From contig CABUXJ010000003.1 in NCBI GenBank assembly GCA_902495455.1, positions 56,496 to 120,495 of the forward strand: a DNA stretch of 64,000 nucleotides. Reading direction: 5' to 3'. Numbering within the stretch: position 1 is the stretch's first letter; each line of letters begins with the position of its first letter. The notes beneath the pieces were generated by a model, which had not been told where the DNA came from, made no database searches, and saw only the letters and a list, made by a program, of their open reading frames with translations. The stretch comes from an uncultured Prevotella sp. GTDB taxonomy: Bacteria; Bacteroidota; Bacteroidia; Bacteroidales; Bacteroidaceae. Shown here piece after piece: positions 23,816 through 32,777 of this stretch. The position numbers and the translations under genes are program-made.

Positions 23816-24586
23816 ATGTTTTTCGAATTTGGAATAAAGGATGTGATAGACATCTTTCTCGTAGCGCTGATGCTCTACTATATCTATCGTCTGATGAAGG
23901 AGTCGCGGTCGCTCAACGTCTTCATCGGCATAATGATGTTTGTCGTCCTGTGGCTCTTCGTGTCGCAGGTGCTGGAGATGCGGTTGCTCGGCTCGATCAT
24001 GGACAAACTGGTCAGCGTGGGTGTCATCGGCCTCATCGTCCTGTTTCAGGAGGACATACGCAAATTTCTCTACAACATGGGCGCGCATCAGCGTTTCAAG
24101 ATGGTCATGCGTCTCTTTACGTCCGAAAAGACGACGACGGAAGAGAAAGACAAGGAGACCATCATGCAGATCGTGCTGGCCTGTCTGAGCATGAGCAAAC
24201 GGAAGGTGGGCGCGCTGATTGTCATGGAACGGGCGACGCCGCTGGATGACATCGTCGAGACGGGCGACCTGATTGACGCCAACATCAACCAACGACTCAT
24301 CGAAAACATATTTTTCAAGAACTCCCCGTTGCACGACGGTGCAATGGTCATCTCGGAAAAACGCATCAAGGCGGCGGGGTGTATCCTGCCCGTGGCCCAC
24401 AACTACGACATTCCGAAAGAACTCGGACTGCGCCACCGCGCCGCTATGGGCATCTCGCAGGAGAGTGACGCCATCGCCATCGTCGTGTCGGAAGAGACCG
24501 GCGGTATCTCCGTCGCTATCAAAGGTAACTTCCAGCTGCGCCTCTCAGCCGAAAAGCTGGAAAGCATACTGACGAAGGAGATGTGA
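23816..24586 (+). CDS. cdaA: Diadenylate cyclase
   Basis: 256 residues. Three membrane segments in the first 80 residues, a short coiled linker, then a DisA_N cyclase domain with H-D-G-A near 172-175 and L-R-H-R near 204-207, the two ATP-binding motifs. Makes c-di-AMP from two ATP at the inner membrane. Follows folP after 34 bases, an arrangement seen in other Bacteroidales; no glmM or regulator is adjacent. Confidence 0.94.
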   Translation: MFFEFGIKDVIDIFLVALMLYYIYRLMKESRSLNVFIGIMMFVVLWLFVSQVLEMRLLGSIMDKLVSVGVIGLIVLFQEDIRKFLYNMGAHQRFKMVMRLFTSEKTTTEEKDKETIMQIVLACLSMSKRKVGALIVMERATPLDDIVETGDLIDANINQRLIENIFFKNSPLHDGAMVISEKRIKAAGCILPVAHNYDIPKELGLRHRAAMGISQESDAIAIVVSEETGGISVAIKGNFQLRLSAEKLESILTKEM

Positions 24587-24636
24587 TTTTTTAATACGGA
24601 ATAATCGCGGGCCGAGCCCGCTAAGGAGTTAAAGGG

Positions 24637-24750
24637 ATTTATCAAAACATGGTAGGGACATATTCTTGTATTTGTCCGCTTCACATTGCCACTCACGGGT
24701 TTGTTTGACGGACAAATACAAGAATATGTCCCTACCATGTTTTGATAAAT
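24637..24750. repeat. Long-hairpin element (MITE-like), copy 2
   Basis: Perfect 42-base arms (24637-24678 and 24709-24750) with the outer end ATTTATCAAAACATGG and the common inner GGTAGGGACATATTC. The spacer is 30 bases. Confidence 0.75.
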
Positions 24751-24842
24751 ACCCGAACGAAATGAGACATTTGTCCTTTAACTCCCGAGCGACCGCAGGG
24801 AGCGATAACTCCCTTTAATTCCTTATAACTCCCGAATAAAAA

Positions 24843-24873
24843 AATGAGCGGGCTGAGCCCGCTCATTTTTTTT
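24843..24873. terminator. Bidirectional terminator between cdaA and the SRPBCC gene
   Basis: AATGAGCGGGCT and AGCCCGCTCATT pair perfectly around one base, with A-runs before and a T-run after, so both converging transcripts can end here. It touches the stop of the minus-strand gene. Confidence 0.85.
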
Positions 24874-25285
24874 ATTCGTATGGTACCATTGCCAGCGCGT
24901 CGGCTATCTTTTCGACGCCATCCTGCAGCGGTCCGGAGACCATGCCGCGGATGAACATGTTCAGTTCGGCCTCGACCGTCACCTTCATCTTGCACGTCGT
25001 CTCGGTGACGGGCAGGACCTGTATCCACAGGTAGAAGGGTATGGGCGACTGCTCGGTCTCAAACTTGACACATTTCGGCTCCTCGCGGTTGATGATGCGC
25101 AGGCGCAACTCGCCTACGGGCGGAACGTTGACGCTGACGGAGTCGTGGTCGAAATGGAAGTCTTTCACTTTGTCCTCGGGGATGCGGTCACGCACACGCT
25201 CAAGGTTTTCCAGATTGCTGATCTTGTCGTAGACGGCAGCCTGGGAATAGGGAATCTGCTTTATGCTACTTTCAAACTTGCTCAT
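24872..25285 (-). CDS. SRPBCC (START-like) domain protein
   Basis: 137 residues, the length of a single helix-grip domain. N-terminal F-E-S-S-I-K-Q-I-P-Y-S-Q-A-A-V-Y-D-K-I-S-N is typical of the polyketide-cyclase/START-like group, and the C-terminal long helix (D-G-V-E-K-I-A-D-A-L-A) closes the pocket. The ligand is unknown. It lies downstream of pyrE on the same strand but a 296-base palindromic repeat block intervenes. Confidence 0.8.
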   Translation of the reverse strand: MSKFESSIKQIPYSQAAVYDKISNLENLERVRDRIPEDKVKDFHFDHDSVSVNVPPVGELRLRIINREEPKCVKFETEQSPIPFYLWIQVLPVTETTCKMKVTVEAELNMFIRGMVSGPLQDGVEKIADALAMVPYE

Positions 25286-25567
25286 ATTTGAATGGTGAAT
25301 GGTGAGTGGTGAATGGTGAGTTGATCGGCCTACGGCCGATGTTGAATTATCGAATTACGAATGGTGAGTGGTGAATGGTGAATGGTGAGTTAGTGAATGG
25401 TGAGTTGGTCGGCCTGCGGCCGATGTTGAATTATTAAATTACGAATTGCCACGGGAACAACAAGCCCCTACATGTACAGGGAGCACCAGCGTAAATTCGT
25501 AATTCAATAATTCAACATCGGTCGCAGGCCGACCAACTCACCATTCACCACTCAACACTCACCATTC
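25286..25567. repeat. TCGGCCTGCGGCCGA palindrome block
   Basis: Tandem GGTGAATGGTGA units and TCGGCCTGCGGCCGATG palindromes appear twice on the left and once, inverted, on the right, around a CATGTACAGGGAGCACC middle. Same design at 30012-30190 and 55256-55448. No gene in this gap. Confidence 0.8.
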
Positions 25568-25581
25568 AAATACTCAACATT

Positions 25582-26214
25582 CTACTGTTTCCACTCCGAC
25601 GGATTGGCGCGCCACTCGTTGAGTACGGCCACATCCTCCTTGGTGATATAACCGGTCTCGACAGCCTGTTCGACGACAGCCTCATAGTCGGTCAACGTTA
25701 TCAGGCGCACACCGGCCTTCTCGAAGGCCTCTGCGGCAATGGGGAAGCCGTAGGTGTAGGACGCCACCATGCCGACAACCTCGCAACCGTGGTTGCGGAG
25801 TGCCTCGACGGCCTTGAGACTGCTGCCTCCGGTGGAGATGAGGTCCTCCACGACAACAACCTTGGCGCCCGGGCGGAGCTCACCCTCGATGAGATTTGCC
25901 AGACCGTGGTCTTTGGGTTTGCTGCGTACGTAAGCAAACGGCAGCGACAGCTCGTCGGCAACAAGCGCGCCCTGAGCTATCGCGCCCGTAGCCACACCGG
26001 CCACAGCCTCAGCCTCGGGAAAGTTTTCCAGAATGGCGTGGCAGAGCGAGAGCTTGACGAAATCACGCAGTCCGGGGAAAGAAAGAGTCTTACGATTGTC
26101 ACAATAGAAAGGCGACTTCCAGCCCGAAGCCCATGTGAAAGGGTCCTGCGGCTGCAACTTTATTGCCTTGACGTCGAGCAGTCTCGACGCGAATGTTTTG
26201 CTGATTGGTGTCAT
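25582..26214 (-). CDS. pyrE: Orotate phosphoribosyltransferase
   Basis: 210 residues. Adds the phosphoribosyl group to orotate in pyrimidine synthesis. The PRPP-binding motif V-V-V-E-D-L-I-S-T-G-G-S is near 120, and S-G-W-K-S-P-F-Y-C-D-N-R-K near 30 is the dimer-loop start. The ATG at 26214 (M-T-P-I-S-K) gives the family length; a longer frame from 26250 is less likely. CAAAGGTA at 26248-26255 is a candidate -7 element. Last gene of the minus-strand group prmC-recX-comF-pyrE. Confidence 0.95.
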   Translation of the reverse strand: MTPISKTFASRLLDVKAIKLQPQDPFTWASGWKSPFYCDNRKTLSFPGLRDFVKLSLCHAILENFPEAEAVAGVATGAIAQGALVADELSLPFAYVRSKPKDHGLANLIEGELRPGAKVVVVEDLISTGGSSLKAVEALRNHGCEVVGMVASYTYGFPIAAEAFEKAGVRLITLTDYEAVVEQAVETGYITKEDVAVLNEWRANPSEWKQ

Positions 26215-26299
26215 TGTTACCTTGATTTTGCGGTTTATAACTGACCGCAAAGGTAAGAATTGTTTATCAAATGCCTGTCGCCCTTATGGTTAAAAGTCT

Positions 26300-26998
26300 T
26301 TAACCGTCGCTCATACCTATCGACATAATGCTCACACGGGCCGTTCCGGCGGCCATGAGTGCCTCTCCACAGGCCGTCATGGTGGCTCCGGACGTGACCA
26401 CATCGTCCACAAGCAGGACATGACGGCCACGCAACCGGGCGGCATCCGTCACCCGAAAGGCATCGGCAACATTGGCATAGCGCTCCTGTCGGTGCAGACC
26501 GGTCTGCGGACGGACAAACGTCGTGCGCTCCAGAACATCACGGCCGACGGCAATGCCCGTACGCTCAGAGACGGCACAGGCCAAGAGCAGACTTTGATTG
26601 TACCCACGCTGTCGCTCACGCTCACGGGCCAGCGGCACGGGGACGATGATGTCGATGCCGGAGAAGAAGCCGTCGGCTGCCAGTTCGTCGGCTGCCAACC
26701 GACCGACGGCACGCGCAGCGGATTTGCTCCCGCCATACTTGATGGCATAGATGAGCATGGCGCAGTCGGAATGGGGATGGTGGCGGATGAAAGCGGCGGC
26801 ACGTTCAGGAGTGAGACGCCCCCAGAAGAGACGGGTCATGGCGTTATCTTCCGGCGTGAGGGAGTGGCGGGTGCGCGGCAGGTGCATGTTGCAGACGGAA
26901 CAGACGACACTGTCGTAGGGTCCGAGGCGGGTGCCGCAGATGAGACAACGGTGGGGAAACAGGGTGTCGTGAAGGCGTGTAAACAACGGTATTCTCAC
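26300..26998 (-). CDS. comF: ComF family phosphoribosyltransferase-like protein
   Basis: 232 residues. N-terminal zinc-ribbon-like Cys pair C-L-I-C and C-S-V-C (about 18-35), then a PRTase fold with the V-L-L-V-D-D-V-V-T-S-G-A-T motif near 195. ComF proteins are linked to natural DNA uptake in transforming species, but the biochemical role in Bacteroidota is not established. Located between recX and pyrE. Confidence 0.88.
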   Translation of the reverse strand: MRIPLFTRLHDTLFPHRCLICGTRLGPYDSVVCSVCNMHLPRTRHSLTPEDNAMTRLFWGRLTPERAAAFIRHHPHSDCAMLIYAIKYGGSKSAARAVGRLAADELAADGFFSGIDIIVPVPLARERERQRGYNQSLLLACAVSERTGIAVGRDVLERTTFVRPQTGLHRQERYANVADAFRVTDAARLRGRHVLLVDDVVTSGATMTACGEALMAAGTARVSIMSIGMSDG

Positions 26999-27038
26999 TC
27001 TTTCATAGGTTAGATTAAGGCTAAGTCTGTCGGCCGTG

Positions 27039-27551
27039 TCACATCATGTCGTCATCATCAGCGTCGATACAGTCGTCCGAAACGTCGCAGTCGCAGTCGA
27101 GACAGGCCCTTATCTCATCCATGCCGAAGCCCCGCCCCACGGCAAAACGCATCAGTTTCATGTTTCGCTCGCGGTCATTGGCTGCACGCACACTGCGCCG
27201 CTTGCTCTTCAAGAGAGGACGGAGGACAGCCAGATATTCCTCCTCGTCGATGTCGTCAAGCACGCGGCGGCGTATGTCGGCGTCGATGCGCTTGAGCCAC
27301 AGAGCCTGTTCGACCTTGCGGCGGCCCCACTTGTTGTATCTGATTTTGTCCAACGCGAAGACGCGGGCAAAGCGCTCGTCGTCCACAAACTTGTCCTTCA
27401 CGAGGCGCTCGAGGATCCGCACCTGCTCCTCGTCGCTCAGTTCCCAGCGCCGCATCTTCTCCGTCATTTCGTAGGAGCAGTGTTCGGCTTGTGAGCAGAG
27501 AGCGGAAAGACGCAGCAGGGCCTCGCGTTCGGTAATCTTGGTTGACGGCAT
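27039..27551 (-). CDS. recX: Regulatory protein RecX
   Basis: 170 residues. RecX modulates RecA filaments. The helical three-domain pattern is visible: C-S-Y-E-M-T-E-K-M-R-R-W near 25, D-K-F-V-D-D-E-R-F-A-R near 52 and the W-G-R-R-K-V-E-Q-A-L-W-L-K segment near 75. The tail is unusually acidic, ending with D-C-D-C-D-V-S-D-D-C-I-D-A and D-D-D-D-M-M. recA is not in the window. Confidence 0.88.
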   Translation of the reverse strand: MPSTKITEREALLRLSALCSQAEHCSYEMTEKMRRWELSDEEQVRILERLVKDKFVDDERFARVFALDKIRYNKWGRRKVEQALWLKRIDADIRRRVLDDIDEEEYLAVLRPLLKSKRRSVRAANDRERNMKLMRFAVGRGFGMDEIRACLDCDCDVSDDCIDADDDDMM

Positions 27552-27569
27552 AAGTGTTCTGATTGATGG

Positions 27570-28409
27570 TTAACTATTGGTCGCTTTCATCATCCTTTCC
27601 TTGCCGAAGCAGTCGTGGCGGGTTTCGACACGGTCGAAACCGACTTCACGAAGCATGGCAAGCATGTCAGCGGAATAAAGCGGATTGATTTCAAAATAAA
27701 GCGCACCGTGGGGGCGAAGGGCCTCACGGGCATAACCGGCGATGACGCGATAGAACAGGAGAGGGTCGTCGTCGGGCACGAAAAGAGCTGTCGGCGGTTC
27801 GTATTCCAATACATTGCGCTCCATTGCGGCACTTTCGCGGTGGCATATATACGGAGGATTGCTCACGATGATGTCCCACTTACGCTCGTCGCGTGGCGGC
27901 TGCAGCGCGTCTTGAACAAGCATGTCGACGCTTACTCCGAGTTCCGCGGCATTGCGGCGGGCCACAGCAAGGGCAGCTTCGGACACGTCCCATGCCGTGA
28001 CAGCAGCGCCGAGGATGTTCAGCGACAGCGTTATGGCGATGCAACCGCTGCCCGTCCCGATGTCGAGAACGCTCTGCCGCTCTCCTCCCCCACCCGCGTC
28101 GGCCGCCACCCAGTCGCAAAGTTCCTCTGTCTCGGGCCGCGGGATGAGCACGCCGGGGGCCACACGAAACGACCGTCCGCAAAAATCGGCACGTCCGAGA
28201 ACATATTGCACCGGCTCAGCGGCAGCCAAACGGCGCATAATTTCCTCCAATCGGATGCACTCGTCTGCCGCTAATTGTGTAACTTTGCCGCAATAAACGT
28301 CCGTCGCCGACATGCCGAAACGCACGTCGAGCACATAACGGACGATGGCCTTAGCCTCGCCGACGTCGTAGACCGGAGTGAGCCGGCGCCACAATTCCTC
28401 GTAGGTCAT
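27570..28409 (-). CDS. prmC: Release factor glutamine N5-methyltransferase
   Basis: 279 residues. Methylates the GGQ glutamine of peptide release factors using SAM. The SAM-binding L-D-I-G-T-G-S-G-C-I-A near 113 and the substrate-glutamine motif S-N-P-P-Y near 182 are visible. The start at 28409 was chosen because a -7 promoter element lies just upstream; a frame to 28637 would extend into that promoter and the divergent ribD leader. First gene of prmC-recX-comF-pyrE, 18 bases before recX. Confidence 0.93.
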   Translation of the reverse strand: MTYEELWRRLTPVYDVGEAKAIVRYVLDVRFGMSATDVYCGKVTQLAADECIRLEEIMRRLAAAEPVQYVLGRADFCGRSFRVAPGVLIPRPETEELCDWVAADAGGGGERQSVLDIGTGSGCIAITLSLNILGAAVTAWDVSEAALAVARRNAAELGVSVDMLVQDALQPPRDERKWDIIVSNPPYICHRESAAMERNVLEYEPPTALFVPDDDPLLFYRVIAGYAREALRPHGALYFEINPLYSADMLAMLREVGFDRVETRHDCFGKERMMKATNS

Positions 28410-28416
28410 AACATTG

Positions 28417-28448
28417 CAAAGGTACGAAATAATCGTTTGCAGGCCAAG
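28417..28448 (-). promoter_or_regulatory. prmC promoter
   Basis: On the minus strand, CTTG at 28448-28445, a 20-base spacer and TACCTTTG at 28424-28417. Eight bases before the ATG, so the leader is very short. Confidence 0.55.
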
Positions 28449-28515
28449 TTTAGACGTCAATAATTGGACTACGGGACATATATAATAAGGTAACAGGAAT
28501 ATATACAGCATCAGA

Positions 28516-29451
28516 ATGGAACACAACTCAGAAGACGAAAGATACATGCGGCGTTGCTTGCAGCTGGCAGCCAACGGCTTGCAGAACGCCCGTCCCAACC
28601 CTATGGTGGGCGCGGTGATAGTCTGCGACGGCCGCATAATCGGCGAAGGATACCACGTCCGCTGCGGCGAAGGTCACGCGGAGGTCAACGCTTTCGCTTC
28701 CGTCCGGCCGGAAGACGAGCATCTGCTCAGCCGCGCGACAATCTACGTGAGCCTCGAACCGTGCGCCCACTACGGCAAGACGCCGCCTTGTGCCGAACTG
28801 ATCATCAGGAAAGGAGTGCGCCGCGTCGTTGTCGGATGCGTCGATCCGTTTGCAAAGGTGCAGGGACGGGGCATCGGAATGATACGCGATGCGGGCATCG
28901 AAGTATGTGTCGGTGTGCTGGAAGCGGAATGTATGGAACTCAACCGGCGCTTCATGACATTCCACAGCCGCCGCCGTCCCTACATCATCCTGAAGTGGGC
29001 GCAGAGCGCGGACGGCTTCATAGACAACCATTTCCATCCTGCCGCAATCTCAAATGAGGCGACGCGGATGGTAAGCCATAAGCTACGGGCGGAAAACGAC
29101 GCCATCCTCGTGGGCCGTGTGACCGCCGAACGCGACCGGCCGAAGCTCAACGTGCGCCACTGGAGCGGCCCCGATCCGATAAAAATCACACTCGGCCACA
29201 ACACGGATCTGGAGCAACTCATGGCCGACCTCCATGCCAAAACCGTCCAGTCGCTCGTCGTCGAGGGCGGCGCGAAGACCCACCAATCGTTCATCGAGGC
29301 CGGACTTTGGGACGAGATACGTGTGGAAACGGCACCGATGACATTCGGTGCCGGTACCCGGGCACCACAATTGCCACCGGATATCGTCATAAAAGAAAAC
29401 AATACATACGACGGTAATACAATAAAAGTTTATCGGAAGCCAGCGTTCTGA
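28516..29451 (+). CDS. ribD: Riboflavin biosynthesis deaminase/reductase
   Basis: 311 residues. Two-domain enzyme for the second and third steps of riboflavin synthesis. The deaminase domain has H-A-E-V-N-A-F near 57 and P-C-A-H-Y-G-K-T-P-P-C near 84, which bind zinc. The reductase domain starts near 155 (I-I-L-K-W-A-Q-S-A-D-G) and holds V-V-E-G-G-A-K near 250. It is somewhat shorter than the E. coli protein (about 367), mainly in the reductase half, a length common in this phylum. Divergent from prmC. The terminator overlaps the final codons. Confidence 0.93.
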   Translation: MEHNSEDERYMRRCLQLAANGLQNARPNPMVGAVIVCDGRIIGEGYHVRCGEGHAEVNAFASVRPEDEHLLSRATIYVSLEPCAHYGKTPPCAELIIRKGVRRVVVGCVDPFAKVQGRGIGMIRDAGIEVCVGVLEAECMELNRRFMTFHSRRRPYIILKWAQSADGFIDNHFHPAAISNEATRMVSHKLRAENDAILVGRVTAERDRPKLNVRHWSGPDPIKITLGHNTDLEQLMADLHAKTVQSLVVEGGAKTHQSFIEAGLWDEIRVETAPMTFGAGTRAPQLPPDIVIKENNTYDGNTIKVYRKPAF

Positions 29452-29473
29452 CTTCCGATAAACTTTCTTTTTT
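29425..29473 (+). terminator. Terminator overlapping the ribD stop
   Basis: AAAGTTTATCGGAAG (29425-29439) pairs perfectly with CTTCCGATAAACTTT (29452-29466), then CTTTTTT. The left arm encodes the last residues of RibD. Confidence 0.9.
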
Positions 29474-29541
29474 GACTTATTCTCTTACGATAAACTTTCC
29501 TTTCTCAGCTCATTTTCGTCCGAGAAACTTTCTTTTTCGAC

Positions 29542-30000
29542 TTATTTGCGTCCAAAATCAGCCGGCACTTCGCCCCACTTCTGCGTCTCCCACTTTATGA
29601 TGGGCGTGGTGTAGCGGTGTGTTGCAAGCCAGCGTTCGGCCCGGGCGATGACGTTATAGAGTTCCGCAGTCTGCGGAGTGCGCTCCAGTTTGGTCTTGCA
29701 CTGCCGCTTGTTGACCCACAATATGGCGTTGTAGCTGTCGGAATAGATAGCCTTTTTGATGCCGCGCTGCTCCATAAGGGCCAGTGCGTGGACGATGGCG
29801 AGAAACTCGCCGATGTTGTTTGTGCCGCGGACGGGACCGTAGTGGAACACCTGCTCGCCCGTCGCGAGGTCTATTCCGCGATATTCCATCGGTCCTGGAT
29901 TGCCCGAACAGGCCGCATCCACGGCCCAGGCGTCGGCCCTCACATCGGGATGGAGGGGCAGAACGGTGTCATTGCGATAGTCCGGTGGAGACTGTAACAT
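29542..30000 (-). CDS. rnhA: Ribonuclease H (short RNase HI type)
   Basis: 152 residues. Cleaves the RNA strand of RNA-DNA hybrids. The four acidic positions are visible: V-D-A-A-C-S-G-N-P-G near 30, G-E-F-L-A-I near 63, Y-S-D-S-Y-N-A near 86 and A-D-F-G-R-K at the end. No N-terminal hybrid-binding domain, and only about 25 residues before the fold. Separated from argS by a palindrome block, so co-transcription is unlikely. Confidence 0.88.
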   Translation of the reverse strand: MLQSPPDYRNDTVLPLHPDVRADAWAVDAACSGNPGPMEYRGIDLATGEQVFHYGPVRGTNNIGEFLAIVHALALMEQRGIKKAIYSDSYNAILWVNKRQCKTKLERTPQTAELYNVIARAERWLATHRYTTPIIKWETQKWGEVPADFGRK

Positions 30001-30011
30001 GCTTAATTTTG

Positions 30012-30190
30012 AGTTTTGAATGTTGAATGTTGAGTTGTCGGCCTGCGGCCGATTAAGAATTATAAATTATGAATTAACCTTTGTGCTTGTTCCGGCGGTA
30101 CAGAAAGGCGCAAGCCATAATTCATAATTCAATAATTCAACATCGGCTGCAGGCCGACCAACTCAACATTCAACATTCACCATTCGTAAT
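30012..30190. repeat. TCGGCCTGCGGCCGA palindrome block, second copy
   Basis: TGTTGAGTTGTCGGCCTGCG on the left mirrors CATCGGCTGCAGGCCGACCA on the right, with AATTATGAATT-type arms between. It ends next to the argS stop. Confidence 0.75.
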
Positions 30191-30192
30191 TC

Positions 30193-31995
30193 CTACATGC
30201 GCTCCGGCACCTCAATTCCGAGCAGCGACATGCCGTTGCGGATTATCTTGGCGACGTTGCGGGCCAGCACGAGGCGCATCTGCTTCTTCTGCTCGTCCTC
30301 CTCACGCAGTATGCTGTAATCGTGATAGAACTGGTTGAACTCCTTCGTCAGCTCGTAGCAGTAGTTTGCGATGCCGCTCGGACTGTAGTCCTTGCCGGCC
30401 TGTTCCACGGCTGCGCCATACTCATTCATCTTCTGGATGAGCGCGATCTCCTTGTCGTTGAGCTGCGTTCCGGCCACGATAGCGCCGTCCGTCTCAGCCT
30501 TGCGCAGGATACTGCGGATGCGGGCGTGAGTATATTGGATAAACGGACCCGTATTACCATTGAAGTCGATGGACTCCTCGGGGTTGAAGAGCATATTTTT
30601 GCGGGCGTCAACTTTAAGAATAAAATATTTCAACGCGCCCATACCCACGATACGGGCGATTTCCGAGCGCTCCTCTTCCGTCATGTCGTCGAACTTACCG
30701 GCTTCCTCGCTCGTGCGGCGGGCGTCAGCCACCATGAGCGCCATCAGGTCGTCGGCGTCGACCACCGTGCCCTCGCGGCTCTTCATCTTGCCGTTCGGCA
30801 GTTCGACCATACCGTAGGAGAAGTGGACAAGCTCGCGTCCCCACTTGAATCCCAGACGGTCAAGCAGGATGGAAAGCACCTGGAAGTGATAGTTCTGCTC
30901 GTTGCCGACGACATATATCATCTTGTCGATGGGGAAATCCTTGAAGCGCATTTCGGCCGTACCGATGTCCTGCGTCATATATACCGACGTACCGTCGGAG
31001 CGCAGCAGCAGCTTCTGGTCCAGTCCCTCATCGGTCAGGTCGGCCCACACACTGTTGTCGTCCTTACGGAAGAAGAGTCCTTTCGCCAGTCCCTCCTCCA
31101 CCTTGGCCTTGCCGCGGAGATACGTCTCGCTCTCATAGTATATCTTGTCGAAGCCGACACCCATCGCCTTGTATGTCTCGTCGAAACCGGCGTAGACCCA
31201 GTCGTTCATGCGTTTCCACAGGGCGCGCACCTCGGGGTCGTTCTGTTCCCACTTGACGAGCATGTCGTGGGCCTCCTTTATCAGCGGTGCCTCTTCCTTG
31301 GCTTTCTTCTCCGCCGCCTCTTCGTCCATGCCGCCGGCGACATATTCGGCCGTGAGAGCCTTGACCTCCTCGCGGTAGTGCTTGTCGAAAGCGACATAGT
31401 AATCGCCGATCAGATGGTCGCCCTTCTTGCCGCTGGTCTCGGGTGTCTCGCCGTTGCCATATTTCAACCAAGCCAGCATCGACTTGCAGATGTGTATTCC
31501 GCGGTCGTTGACAATGTTCGTCTTGACCACACGGTTGCCGTTGGCCTCCATGATTTGCGCCAGCGACCAACCGAGCAGGTTGTTGCGGACGTGTCCGAGG
31601 TGGAGCGGTTTGTTGGTGTTGGGCGACGAATATTCGATCATCACCAGCGGACTGTCGGCCGTCGCCTGACGGTGGCCGAAGTGCTCGTCGGCGTCGATGT
31701 CAGCCAGCAGGGAGATCCATGCGGCCGGTGCAACGACTATGTTAAGGAAGCCTTTCACCACATTGAACGCCGCCACGGCCTCACAGTGGGTTGCGAGATA
31801 TTCGCCAATCTCCTGCGCCGTGTCCTCCGGCTTCTTCCGTGACATCTTCAGGAAGGGGAACACGACGAGCGTCAAATTGCCCTCAAACTCGCGCTTGGTC
31901 TTTTGCAGCTGCACCATCTTCTCCGGCACATCGACACCGTAGAGAGCCTTGACGCCCTCCATCACGGCACTGCAAATCACGTTTTCTATCTTCAT
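30193..31995 (-). CDS. argS: Arginyl-tRNA synthetase
   Basis: 600 residues, class Ia synthetase. HIGH-type motif in K-P-L-H-L-G-H-V-R near 131, and M-K-S-R-E-G in the KMSKS position near 400. N-terminal Add-1 domain (1-110) and C-terminal helical anticodon-binding domain with the terminal motif G-I-E-V-P-E-R-M. The promoter at 32040-32070 is an exact match to the phylum consensus. Confidence 0.96.
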   Translation of the reverse strand: MKIENVICSAVMEGVKALYGVDVPEKMVQLQKTKREFEGNLTLVVFPFLKMSRKKPEDTAQEIGEYLATHCEAVAAFNVVKGFLNIVVAPAAWISLLADIDADEHFGHRQATADSPLVMIEYSSPNTNKPLHLGHVRNNLLGWSLAQIMEANGNRVVKTNIVNDRGIHICKSMLAWLKYGNGETPETSGKKGDHLIGDYYVAFDKHYREEVKALTAEYVAGGMDEEAAEKKAKEEAPLIKEAHDMLVKWEQNDPEVRALWKRMNDWVYAGFDETYKAMGVGFDKIYYESETYLRGKAKVEEGLAKGLFFRKDDNSVWADLTDEGLDQKLLLRSDGTSVYMTQDIGTAEMRFKDFPIDKMIYVVGNEQNYHFQVLSILLDRLGFKWGRELVHFSYGMVELPNGKMKSREGTVVDADDLMALMVADARRTSEEAGKFDDMTEEERSEIARIVGMGALKYFILKVDARKNMLFNPEESIDFNGNTGPFIQYTHARIRSILRKAETDGAIVAGTQLNDKEIALIQKMNEYGAAVEQAGKDYSPSGIANYCYELTKEFNQFYHDYSILREEDEQKKQMRLVLARNVAKIIRNGMSLLGIEVPERM

Positions 31996-32039
31996 ATCGT
32001 TTGGTATATACCTTATTATATATAATTGCTTAGCGGATG

Positions 32040-32070
32040 CAAAGATACAGCAAACCGCGGGAAGAACAAA
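32040..32070 (-). promoter_or_regulatory. argS promoter
   Basis: Minus strand: TTTG at 32070-32067, 19-base spacer, TATCTTTG at 32047-32040; 45 bases before the argS start. Confidence 0.8.
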
Positions 32071-32208
32071 ACAAACACGTTTGTTTTTTCACCTCTGCCC
32101 CGGCAAAACGCAAAACACGGAGAAGGCGTGGGCACCGCACCCGTCCGCTTCTCCGTGTCTTGCAATATTTTCCGTTTCGTCACCGTGGGAGCGCCCGCGG
32201 CTGTTTTT

Positions 32209-32433
32209 TCACTTCAATCCGTCATCGCCATTCTTCCTGTACTCTTCGGAAAGTTCCGCAAAAAAGTCATGTTCCAACACGCGGGATATGCTCATCAACA
32301 ACTGGGAACTGATGTCCGACCGCTTGAATATGTGATATATATTCGAACGTTCGCACGCTATTCTTTCGGCGAGCCAAGTCGCACTTTTTCCACGCGCAAA
32401 GAGTACTTCTTTAATTCTGTTGCCTATATTCAT
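32209..32433 (-). CDS. XRE-type helix-turn-helix regulator
   Basis: 74 residues, mostly one HTH domain: I-K-E-V-L-F-A-R-G-K-S-A-T-W-L-A-E-R-I as helices 1-2 and C-E-R-S-N-I-Y-H-I-F-K-R as the recognition helix. The ATG at 32433 gives a compact domain; an upstream ATG adds 10 residues with no pattern. TATCTTTG at 32470-32463 (minus) is a possible -7 element. Adjacent genes are housekeeping, so its target is unknown. It differs from the HipB-type HTH at 58.6 kb. Confidence 0.75.
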   Translation of the reverse strand: MNIGNRIKEVLFARGKSATWLAERIACERSNIYHIFKRSDISSQLLMSISRVLEHDFFAELSEEYRKNGDDGLK

Positions 32434-32539
32434 TCGGTTAGATACTTTATAATCTTCGCCCACAAAGATAATAAATTTATATAACTTTCATTTTTACCCC
32501 CCCCCGAATTAATATATATTAACAGAACAACTGCTATTA

Positions 32540-32609
32540 AGCGGAATAAACACCGGGAGGGCCACTGGAAGCCTGCCCTTCCTGTGGCCCTCTCGGTGTT
32601 CATTCCGCT
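32540..32609. repeat. Long hairpin downstream of GH97
   Basis: AGCGGAATAAACACCGGGAG and its near-complement (24 of 26 positions pair) flank an 18-base loop. The region 32464-32777 contains no gene. It may end the GH97 transcript on the minus strand. Confidence 0.65.
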
Positions 32610-32777
32610 TGTAGGTTGGCTCTTTCACGCATCACCGCACCTCTTATGCCAGGTCTTGAAGTACATTTAACATGTCGCTGAACAGTTACCGTTATTCCGC
32701 AATCATCCGGGCCATGCGACACGAACGGATTGCGGAACCACGGTGTCGTCAATGTTCGGCCACTCACGCGGCCACTG

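Noticed and set aside
23816..24586. DisA rather than CdaA
   Set aside because: Three N-terminal membrane segments and the short length fit CdaA; DisA has a DNA-binding C-terminal region.
30322..31842. A 506-codon plus-strand frame opposite argS
   Set aside because: Shadow of argS; no family resemblance and no start signal.
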